Of a stretch of DNA of 64,000 nt, positions 34,460-41,077 are shown one piece after another. The stretch is taken from NCBI GenBank assembly GCA_965115835.1, contig OZ220471.1, positions 1,364,001-1,428,000 on the forward strand. Direction: 5' to 3'. A program made the translations under genes and the position numbers. Source of the stretch: Foliamicus sp965115835. Its GTDB lineage: Bacteria; Pseudomonadota; Gammaproteobacteria; Steroidobacterales; Foliamicaceae. Numbering within the stretch: the first letter of the stretch is position 1; each line of letters begins with the position of its first letter. Below the pieces are notes generated by a model. That model saw nothing but the letters and a program-made list of their open reading frames with translations. It was not told where the DNA came from and made no database searches.

Positions 34460-35821
34460 TCAAGCGGCGAGGGCCCTGGCGATGAGGCGCGCGCCGCCCG
34501 AGGCGCCGCTGTTGCTCATGAACACGACCGCGTCGCCGGCTCCGGCAGCGGCGGCCACCAGGCGGGCGGCTTCAGCCGCATCGGCGCATACCGTCACATG
34601 CTCCCGGCCGGCAAACGCGTCTTGCGGGTCCCACAGGAGGCTTCCCGAAGGCACAAGCCAGACGTGAGCCGCGCCTTCGAGCGCGTCCCGGAGCCCCGGC
34701 AGGTGCGCGCCGGAGCGCATGCTGTTCGAGGCGGGCTCGAAGACCGCCAGCACCCGCCGGTATTCGTCGCCCAGCGCCTTGATCGTGGCCCGAATCGCCG
34801 TGGGGTGGTGGGCAAAATCGTCGTACAGCGTAACGCCCCGGGCACGCTGGGGAGGGTATCGTCCAAGGCATTGCAGGCGCCGCGCCGGCGGCCTGAAACT
34901 CTCGAGCGCGTCGCAGGCGCGCTCGATGGACACTCCCGAAGCATGCGCCGCCGCCACCGCGGCCAGCGCGTTCGACAGGTTGTGCGCACCGGGCAGCGCC
35001 AGATGAGCTTTCGCTTCGCCCGAGCGGCCCACGAACCGGGCGCGAGAGCGGGTGAGGCGCTCCGCGCGCCATTCCGCCTCCGCTTCGGGATCGACGGAAA
35101 AGCGCTCCACTTGCGTCCAGCAACCCTTCTCCAACAGGGCAAGAGTGTTGCTGTCGGCGCCGTTGACGATCAAGCGCCCCCTGCCCGGCGTGCGCCGCAA
35201 CAGCAGGTGGAACTGCCACAGCACCGCCTCCAGGTCGGCGTAGATGTCGGCGTGATCGTGCTCGATATTGTTGATGACAACCGTGCGCGCCCGGTAGTGC
35301 AGGAACTTGGCGTTCTTGTCGAAGAATGCGGTATCGTACTCATCGCCCTCGATCACGAAATGCCGCCCGCCTCCCAGTCCGGCGGTGCGGCCGAAGTTGC
35401 CCGGCGCCCCCCCGACCAGAAAGCCGGGATCCAGGCCTGCTTCGTGCAACAGCCATGCCACCATGCTGGCGGTGGTGGTCTTGCCGTGGGTGCCGGTAAC
35501 CGCGATTACCTCACGGTTGCCCAGCACCTGTGTGCCGAGCCACTCGGGACCCGACATGAATGGCAGCTTGCTGTCCACAAGCGCCTCGATGATCGGCATG
35601 CCCCGGGACATGACATTGCCTGCCAGCACCAGATCGGGGCCGGCCTCAAGCTGTTCCGGATCAAACCCCGCCACGGGTTCGATTCCCAGCTCCCGAAGGC
35701 GGGTGCTCATGGGCGGCCAGATGGCGCGGTCGGATCCGGTCACTTCATGTCCCAGTTCCCGAGCCAGGGCGGCCAACCCGCCCATGAAAGTCCCGCCTAT
35801 GCCGAGGATGTGTATATGCAC
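34460..35821 (-). CDS. mpl: UDP-N-acetylmuramate:L-alanyl-gamma-D-glutamyl-meso-diaminopimelate ligase Mpl
   Basis: The 453-residue Mur-ligase-family enzyme attaches recycled murein tripeptide to UDP-MurNAc. Motifs: HILGIGGTFMGGLAALARELGHEVTGSD at the N-terminus, the P-loop VTGTHGKTTTASMVAWLL, EGDEYDTAFFDKNAKFLHY and YDDFAHHPTAIRATI, all typical of Mpl rather than MurC. GTG at 35821 (VHIHILGIGG) is the start consistent with the family. It begins just after the stop of the upstream membrane-protein gene. Confidence 0.93.
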   Translation of the reverse strand: MHIHILGIGGTFMGGLAALARELGHEVTGSDRAIWPPMSTRLRELGIEPVAGFDPEQLEAGPDLVLAGNVMSRGMPIIEALVDSKLPFMSGPEWLGTQVLGNREVIAVTGTHGKTTTASMVAWLLHEAGLDPGFLVGGAPGNFGRTAGLGGGRHFVIEGDEYDTAFFDKNAKFLHYRARTVVINNIEHDHADIYADLEAVLWQFHLLLRRTPGRGRLIVNGADSNTLALLEKGCWTQVERFSVDPEAEAEWRAERLTRSRARFVGRSGEAKAHLALPGAHNLSNALAAVAAAHASGVSIERACDALESFRPPARRLQCLGRYPPQRARGVTLYDDFAHHPTAIRATIKALGDEYRRVLAVFEPASNSMRSGAHLPGLRDALEGAAHVWLVPSGSLLWDPQDAFAGREHVTVCADAAEAARLVAAAAGAGDAVVFMSNSGASGGARLIARALAA

Positions 35822-35826
35822 ATCAG

Positions 35827-36354
35827 TTATGCAGGAGGAAGTACGCCCACGAGCTCGAAGAGGAGGGCGTAGGTAGCCAGATGAAGGGCGAAATGGGTCA
35901 GGGCCAGAAACACGCCGGCGGGCAGGCCGCGACCGACTGCCTGCGAGAGGATATTGGCCATGGCCACCAGCCACCACGCGATGAGCGCGAACCCCGCCGC
36001 CTGCAGCATCACCGGTGGCGAATCCAGTCTTGCGGAGAGGTAGTTCAGCGGAAGGCTTGCCGCCGTGACGATTGCCTGTACGCCCACCAGGGACACCAGG
36101 GTCTGCGGCCAGCGCTCCAACTTGCCGGCCAGTTGAAGCGCCAGCCCGGAGTAGCTTGTCAGCAGCGTCAACTCCATCGCCACGCCCAGGATCGCCAGCC
36201 CCGGATTACGGGGGAACACGAGCAGATTGCCGGCTATCGAAAACGCCGTCCAGGGGATCAGGCACAGCACCAGCATGGCCCGCGACCCGGGCAGGGAATC
36301 GGGGCCGCGCAGGCTCAGCGACACGAAAAGGACGCGCCTGACCAACTCAAGCAT
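35827..36354 (-). CDS. Membrane protein of unknown function
   Basis: The 175-residue protein has about five hydrophobic segments (MLVLCLIPWTAFSIAGNLLVF, AILGVAMELTLLTSYSGLAL, TLVSLVGVQAIVTAASL, MLQAAGFALIAWWLVAMANIL, GVFLALTHFALHLATYALLFEL). Charged residues are mainly near the ends. The pattern resembles Yip1-like or small conserved proteobacterial membrane proteins, but I cannot assign a family. Its ATG at 36354 overlaps the 3' end of adk by 8 nt, and mpl follows, so it is part of an adk to mpl operon. Confidence 0.7.
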   Translation of the reverse strand: MLELVRRVLFVSLSLRGPDSLPGSRAMLVLCLIPWTAFSIAGNLLVFPRNPGLAILGVAMELTLLTSYSGLALQLAGKLERWPQTLVSLVGVQAIVTAASLPLNYLSARLDSPPVMLQAAGFALIAWWLVAMANILSQAVGRGLPAGVFLALTHFALHLATYALLFELVGVLPPA

Positions 36355-37036
36355 CGAAAGCGTTCGCGGCAGGATGAGCCGCAAGGTTCTCCGGCGCCAG
36401 CGCTTCCAGCGCATCAAGTATTCGCCCGAACACCTCGTCGGGCGCGCCCAGCCCGTCGACGCGCCGCAACAAGCCGGCGTAGCGCGCCAGCAGCGGGCGC
36501 GTCTGACGTTCGTACACGGCAAGCCGGTTGGCGATGGTTTCCTCGGTGTCGTCGTCGCGGCGAATCAACCTCCCTCCTGCAGCCTTGCTGGCGGCCAACG
36601 CCTCGGGAGGGGAGAAATAGATGTTCAGGAGCTTGCCGCTAACCGAACAGCTGCGGCGCCCGGCAAGCCGCTTCATCAAGACCTCGCGAGGAATTTCCAG
36701 CATCAACACGGCATCCAGTTTCTGCCCGGACGCATCCAGAAGCGCCTCGAGCAACCGCGCCTGCGACTCGCTGCGGGGGAATCCGTCCAGGATGAAACCG
36801 GCAGTGCAGTCGTTCTGCTCCAGCCGCTCGCCCAGAAGCTCCATCACCAACTCGTCGGAAACCAGTTCGCCCGCATCCATGGCGGCCTTCGCGCGCCGGC
36901 CCAGCGGAGAACCGGCGGCTACCGCGGCCCGCAACAGATCGCCCGTGGACACCTGGGGCCAACCCCTGCGCTCCCCGAGAAGACGCGCCTGCGTGCCCTT
37001 GCCCGCACCTGGAGCGCCCAGAAACACAATCCGCAT
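36347..37036 (-). CDS. adk: Adenylate kinase
   Basis: The 229-residue enzyme starts MRIVFLGAPGAGKGTQARLL (P-loop) and has STGDLLRAAVAAGSPLG, GFILDGFPRSESQARLLE and RLIRRDDDTEETIANRLAVYE. It interconverts ATP + AMP and 2 ADP. The LID region (RRSCSVSGKLLNIYFSPPEALAASKAAGGRLIRRDDD) is of the long type, with a single Cys and so no zinc site. A small C-terminal Ala-rich tail is present. Start at ATG 37036 as in all family members. Confidence 0.96.
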   Translation of the reverse strand: MRIVFLGAPGAGKGTQARLLGERRGWPQVSTGDLLRAAVAAGSPLGRRAKAAMDAGELVSDELVMELLGERLEQNDCTAGFILDGFPRSESQARLLEALLDASGQKLDAVLMLEIPREVLMKRLAGRRSCSVSGKLLNIYFSPPEALAASKAAGGRLIRRDDDTEETIANRLAVYERQTRPLLARYAGLLRRVDGLGAPDEVFGRILDALEALAPENLAAHPAANAFDA

Positions 37037-37109
37037 CGATTTCTCCGGCTCATCCTGCCCTGAGGGGGTGCTATCGTACACGGCGCCGTCCGCCACATGC
37101 TTTCTCACC

Positions 37110-38366
37110 ATGCCCGTTCGCAACGCGCTGTATGCGCAGTCCGGAGGCCCGACAGCCGTCATCAACGCCACCGCCCAGGGTGTCATCGAAACCGCAAGAC
37201 AGGCCAGTGGAGCGATCGGCAAGCTGTTTGCCGCACGCAACGGCATTCTCGGCGCCCTGCACGAACAACTGCTGGACACCGGCGCGGCCTCCGCCGGGCA
37301 AGTGGCGGCGCTGGGCGCACGGCCCGGAAGCGCCTTCGGGACGGCGCGCTACCAGCTCGCCCCGTTCGAGCAGGATCAGCGCGAGTACCGGCGCCTGATC
37401 GAGGTATTCCGCGCCCACGACATCGGCATGGTGTTCTTCAACGGCGGCAACGATTCCATGGATACGGCGCTGAAGCTGTCGCAACTGGGCCAGCGAATGG
37501 ATTACCCGCTGCAATGCATCGGCCTGCCCAAGACGGTCGACAACGACCTGCCCGTTACCGATTGCTGCCCCGGCTTCGGCTCAGTCGCCAAGTATGTGGC
37601 GGTGTCCACTCGCGAGGCGGCGCTGGATGTGGCAGGAATGGCGCGCACATCCACCCGGGTATTCATCCTGGAGGTCATGGGCCGTCACGCGGGCTGGATC
37701 GCCGCAGCGGGCGGGTTGGCCGCCAGGGGATCCAACCAGGCGCCGCACATCATTCTCTTCCCCGAGGCGCCGTTCGAGCCGGATCGCTTCCTGGCGCGGG
37801 TGCGCGAGTCGGTCGAGCGACACGAGCATTGCGTGATCGTGGCCAGCGAGGGCGTGCGGCGCGCCGACGGGCGCTTTCTTTCCGAGGCGGGAGGCGTTGA
37901 CGCGTTCGGCCACGCCCAGCTCGGCGGCCTTGCCCCGGTGCTTGCCGGCATGATCCGCGAGAACCTGGGCTACAAACAGCACTACGCAATCAGCGACTAC
38001 CTGCAGCGCTCGGCGCGCCATCTCGCTTCGGCCACGGACCTTGAACAGGCCCATGCCGTGGGTCAGGCCGGAGTGAAGAAGGCGCTTGACGGCGCCAACG
38101 CGATCATGGTGACGATCCAGCGCCTGCAGGATGCACCCTATTCGTGGACGACTTCCGAAACGCCGCTCGAACAGGTCGCCAACCGGGAGAAGGCCTTGCC
38201 CCGCGAGTTCATCAGCGCCGATGGCTACGGGATTACCGCGGCCGCCCGCACCTATCTGCAACCCCTGATCGTGGGCGAAGCGCCGCCCCCGTACCGCGAC
38301 GGCCTGCCCGTCTACACGGAGCTCGACCTGCCCGAAGCCACCCGGCGCCTGCCCCCCTTCGCGTAA
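37110..38366 (+). CDS. Pyrophosphate-dependent 6-phosphofructokinase
   Basis: The 418-residue protein shows PFK motifs: AQSGGPTAVINATAQGV, MVFFNGGNDSMDTALKL, GLPKTVDNDLPVTDCCPGFGSVAKY and EVMGRHAGWIAAAGGLA. The GGND in place of the GGDG of ATP-dependent enzymes, and the KTVDNDL segment, fit the PPi-dependent clade. It would phosphorylate fructose 6-phosphate reversibly using PPi. It is divergent from adk with a gap of about 73 bp that must hold both promoters. Confidence 0.9.
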   Translation: MPVRNALYAQSGGPTAVINATAQGVIETARQASGAIGKLFAARNGILGALHEQLLDTGAASAGQVAALGARPGSAFGTARYQLAPFEQDQREYRRLIEVFRAHDIGMVFFNGGNDSMDTALKLSQLGQRMDYPLQCIGLPKTVDNDLPVTDCCPGFGSVAKYVAVSTREAALDVAGMARTSTRVFILEVMGRHAGWIAAAGGLAARGSNQAPHIILFPEAPFEPDRFLARVRESVERHEHCVIVASEGVRRADGRFLSEAGGVDAFGHAQLGGLAPVLAGMIRENLGYKQHYAISDYLQRSARHLASATDLEQAHAVGQAGVKKALDGANAIMVTIQRLQDAPYSWTTSETPLEQVANREKALPREFISADGYGITAAARTYLQPLIVGEAPPPYRDGLPVYTELDLPEATRRLPPFA

Positions 38367-38390
38367 CACAGGCCCTTTCCCGAACTGCCC

Positions 38391-38489
38391 CTCAATACGG
38401 CTCGCCAAGTCGGAAAGTGACGGCTCCCCACTGCCGGCGAACGCCTCGAGAGCGGGGAGCATCAGCGACTGGAAATCAGGGACAGGCAC
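38391..38489 (-). pseudogene. Fragment of an Mrr-like restriction endonuclease (N-terminal domain)
   Basis: Beginning at GTG 38489, the minus strand encodes VRRPVPVPDFQSLMLPALEAF and on through SLSDLASRIE. This resembles the N-terminal winged-helix domain of Mrr-type endonucleases (IPDFQSLMLPVL...). After about 33 codons the frame runs into the 3' end of the phosphofructokinase gene with no further Mrr sequence. It is best read as a truncated remnant. Confidence 0.6.
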
Positions 38490-38808
38490 CGGCCGCCGCA
38501 CCTGTTGTCGCCACCTGCCGCGGCGTCACGCATTTCGCGATCTCGCGGCCCGCCGCAATCTCCGCTTGGCGAAGCTCCCAGGTCTTCTGCAAGTTCATCC
38601 AGAGTTGCGGTGTCGTCCCGAAGTACCGCGCAAGCCGCAGCGCCGTGTCCGCGCTCACGCCCCGCTGACCGTTCAGGATCATCGTCACCCGGTTCACCGG
38701 CACGCCCAGCGCCTTCGACAGCGCATTGGCCGACAGGTCGAGCGCTTCGATTTCGTCGCGTAGTATTTCGCCGGGATGTACCGGCCTCATGCCGTTCCTT
38801 GTGTTCAT
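38476..38808 (-). CDS. higA: HigA-type antitoxin (XRE family)
   Basis: The 110-residue protein starts MNTRNGMRPVHPGEILRDEI and has the HigA/VapI helix-turn-helix (LSANALSKALGVPVNRVTMILNGQRGVSADTALRLARYFGTTPQLWMNLQ). HigA antitoxins bind the HigB toxin and repress their own operon. It follows the damaged higB gene with a gap of 10 nt. The C-terminal tail after AEIAAGREIAKCVTPR is longer than usual. Confidence 0.9.
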   Translation of the reverse strand: MNTRNGMRPVHPGEILRDEIEALDLSANALSKALGVPVNRVTMILNGQRGVSADTALRLARYFGTTPQLWMNLQKTWELRQAEIAAGREIAKCVTPRQVATTGAAAGACP

Positions 38809-38818
38809 GTTCGGCCCC

Positions 38819-39099
38819 TCAGTGATAGTCCACAATCTCGACCTCGCATGGCCCGTCGTCGGTCCAGCGGAAGCATATGCGCCATTGCGCGTTGATCCGA
38901 ATGCTGTACTGCCCGGCGCGGTCGCCCCGCAACGCCTCCAGCCGGTTGCTCGGCAATGCGGCAAGGTCTCCGAGCGTCTCTGCGCTGTCCAGCAGGATCA
39001 GCCGACGCACCGCCTGATTGGCGAAGCCTTGAAACGCCGAGACGCATCGCCCCTCGAAGAAACTCCGCGTCTCCCGATCCTTATGAAGCTCCGAACCAT
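38819..39099 (-). pseudogene. higB: HigB-type toxin, frameshifted
   Basis: The open frame ending at 38819 encodes the HigB body: KDRETRSFFEG, RRLILLDSAETLGDLAALP, NRLEALRGDRAGQYSIRIN and QWRICFRWTDDGPCEVEIVDYH. It has no ATG, GTG or TTG that would start a full-length protein. The proper start, MVRSF, is found in another frame at 39099, and the two join if one base is restored after codon 5. Only a truncated 63-residue form could start at GTG 39010. The toxin is therefore probably inactive, unless this is a sequencing error. Confidence 0.7.
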
Positions 39100-39354
39100 G
39101 CGCGCTGATCGTAACTCATCTTACGCTTTCCGGACAGGATGCTGCGCACCAACTCATGCTCGCGCTCTTGCCGGTGTGGCGTCCGGCGTCCGTGCCCTCC
39201 GACGGCGCAGACCGAGTGAATGACGCTGCCGGCGCACGCGGCCGAGGCGGAAATCACATCGTTGCGCGACCGGCTGAAGGACGCCCTGCCGGAAGCGTTG
39301 CTGCGATGACGCCGGGCTGGGGTATTGTTTGCCGCCTGTGCAGGAGAACTGGTC

Positions 39355-39666
39355 ATGCACGCCGCCATTGCTGAAAAGAAAGAAGAGTTGGCGGAACTGT
39401 GCCGCCGCTACGATGTCGTGCGTCTGGAAGTGTTCGGCTCGGCAGCGCGGGGCGCGGATTTCGATCCCGCCACCAGCGACGCCGACTTCCTGGTCGAATT
39501 CGATCCCGACAGCGACCTGCGGCCGTTCCACCGGCGTTTCGATCTCGCCGAGGCCTTGCGGGAGGCGCTTGGCTGTCCTGTCGATCTGCTCGAAACCCGT
39601 GCGATCGGCAACCCCTATCTGCGCGCGGCCATCGACAAGTCCCGCGAGCTCGTCTATGCGCCGTGA
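39355..39666 (+). CDS. MNT-type nucleotidyltransferase (MntA-like antitoxin)
   Basis: The 103-residue protein has the minimal nucleotidyltransferase signature VFGSAARGADFDPATSDADFLVEF, with GSAARG and the two aspartates of SDADF. Members of this MntA class pair with HEPN toxins (HepT), which they inactivate by AMP transfer. ATG at 39355 has GGAG 8 nt upstream. The expected hepT start (MRRDPRVPL) overlaps its 3' end, but the frame stops after nine codons. Confidence 0.87.
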   Translation: MHAAIAEKKEELAELCRRYDVVRLEVFGSAARGADFDPATSDADFLVEFDPDSDLRPFHRRFDLAEALREALGCPVDLLETRAIGNPYLRAAIDKSRELVYAP

Positions 39667-39685
39667 TCCTCGCGTCCCGTTGTGA
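39656..39685 (+). pseudogene. Start of a HepT-like (HEPN) toxin gene, cut off
   Basis: ATG at 39656, overlapping the MNT gene by 11 nt as in hepT-mntA operons, encodes only MRRDPRVPL before TGA. This resembles the common HepT N-terminus (M-x-RDPR). No further HEPN sequence is seen downstream. It is interpreted as a decayed partner gene; the match is short. Confidence 0.4.
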
Positions 39686-39771
39686 GATCTCGAACACGCA
39701 AGCGCCGCAGCAGCCCGGGGCTGAGGTCGGCGACGCAAGCGCCGTATCACCGAATCGGACAGATCCGGCCG

Positions 39772-41028
39772 TCACGCTCCCCGGAACCCTCTCGACGGGG
39801 TTCGGCGCAGCGGCACGCGCGTGCCGTAGGTGAGCGAGCGCCACACCCATTCGGACGGCCCGAGGCGGAACCACCGCAGCCAGAGCAGCGAGGCGACGAG
39901 CTGTATCGCCCACACCGCGGCCACCACACCAACCTGCCCCACGCGGCCCACGGACCCGAACCAGCCGAGGCCGTGCCCGTAGAAGAGGGTCGTGCAGAGA
40001 ATCGTCTGCAGCAGGTAGTTGGTGAGGGCGGTCCGCCCGACGGCCGCGAGCGGACGGGTCAGGACGCGCAGCGCCGCCGTCCGGCACGCGAGCATGACCA
40101 CGCCTACGTAGCCCAGACTGACCGCAATGCTCGACCAGTAGTTGAACTGCGCCCCGAAGAAGTACGACCAGAGCGGCCACCCACGCGCAAAGTCGATGGC
40201 GATACCCCAGGCCACCAGCGGCAGTCCGATCGCGAACGCCACCCCGATCAGGGCCACATGGAAGCGTGTCGAGCGCTCCGCGCTGAAGACCCCGCTCCGG
40301 AAGAGCGCTATCCCGATCAGCATCAGCCCGCCCGCGCGCCACAGGCCCCAGATAATCAAGACAAAGGTCTCGAACTCCAGCGCGCTCGCCGACCGGAGGG
40401 GCTGCTGGTCGAGCCAGGCGCCCCGGTAGGCGGCGAGCTCGTCCGCGATCACCTCCGGCGCCGGCTGCCAAGCCTCCATGAAGATGGACATCTCCTCTTC
40501 CGGCCAGTACGGAAGCGTCAGCCCCATCCCCACGAAAAGGGCGGATGGGATCGCGAGCATCGCCACCCCCAGCGCGATCAACCGTCCGGGCGGCTGCCGG
40601 CGCAGTGGATACACCAGCATCCCGCAAACAGCATAGAGGAACAGGATGTCGCCGTACCAGAGCAGGTGGGCGTGGAGGAGGCCGATGACGAGGAGCCACC
40701 CCATCCGGCGGTAATGCACCCGGCGGGCGTCGCCGCGCGCCTCGGCCCGTTCCGTCATCAGGACGATGCCGGCGCCAAACAGCATCGAGAAAATGGTCAT
40801 GAACTTCTGGTCGGCGAACATCCGACTCGCCACCCAGACGCAGAGATTCGCGCCTTCGAGGTCCCCGTAGGCGGTGGGGTTGAAGTAGGCCGCCCCAGGC
40901 ATCGCGAATATCTGGATGTTCATCACCAGGATGCCGAGCACCGCGACGCCGCGCAGGATGTCGATCGCGTCGATACGCCCGCCCCCGGCCAGGGGGGCGG
41001 CATGTGGATGGGCAACGGAGCTCGTCAT
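39772..41028 (-). CDS. DUF418 / YeiB-like membrane protein
   Basis: The 418-residue protein starts MTSSVAHPHAAPLAGGGRIDAIDILRGVAVLGILVMNI and has about ten hydrophobic segments. RIDAIDILRGVAVLGILVMNIQ, LFGAGIVLMTERAE and the C-terminal GRTALTNYLLQTILCTTLFYGHGLG with a final EWVWRSLTYG are typical of DUF418 proteins. The function of this family is not known; acyltransferase-like membrane proteins are distant relatives. It lies next to the LanM-like gene, but a link with the RiPP cluster is not shown. Confidence 0.9.
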   Translation of the reverse strand: MTSSVAHPHAAPLAGGGRIDAIDILRGVAVLGILVMNIQIFAMPGAAYFNPTAYGDLEGANLCVWVASRMFADQKFMTIFSMLFGAGIVLMTERAEARGDARRVHYRRMGWLLVIGLLHAHLLWYGDILFLYAVCGMLVYPLRRQPPGRLIALGVAMLAIPSALFVGMGLTLPYWPEEEMSIFMEAWQPAPEVIADELAAYRGAWLDQQPLRSASALEFETFVLIIWGLWRAGGLMLIGIALFRSGVFSAERSTRFHVALIGVAFAIGLPLVAWGIAIDFARGWPLWSYFFGAQFNYWSSIAVSLGYVGVVMLACRTAALRVLTRPLAAVGRTALTNYLLQTILCTTLFYGHGLGWFGSVGRVGQVGVVAAVWAIQLVASLLWLRWFRLGPSEWVWRSLTYGTRVPLRRTPSRGFRGA

Positions 41029-41077
41029 GGAACCAGCGCGCCGAAGAACCACACATGACCCGCCGGAAGATTGCCGC

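Noticed and set aside
39220..39309. 29-codon ORF (MTLPAHAAEAEITSLRDRL...) before the MNT gene
   Set aside because: Could be the end of a lost gene, but too short and with no recognised match.
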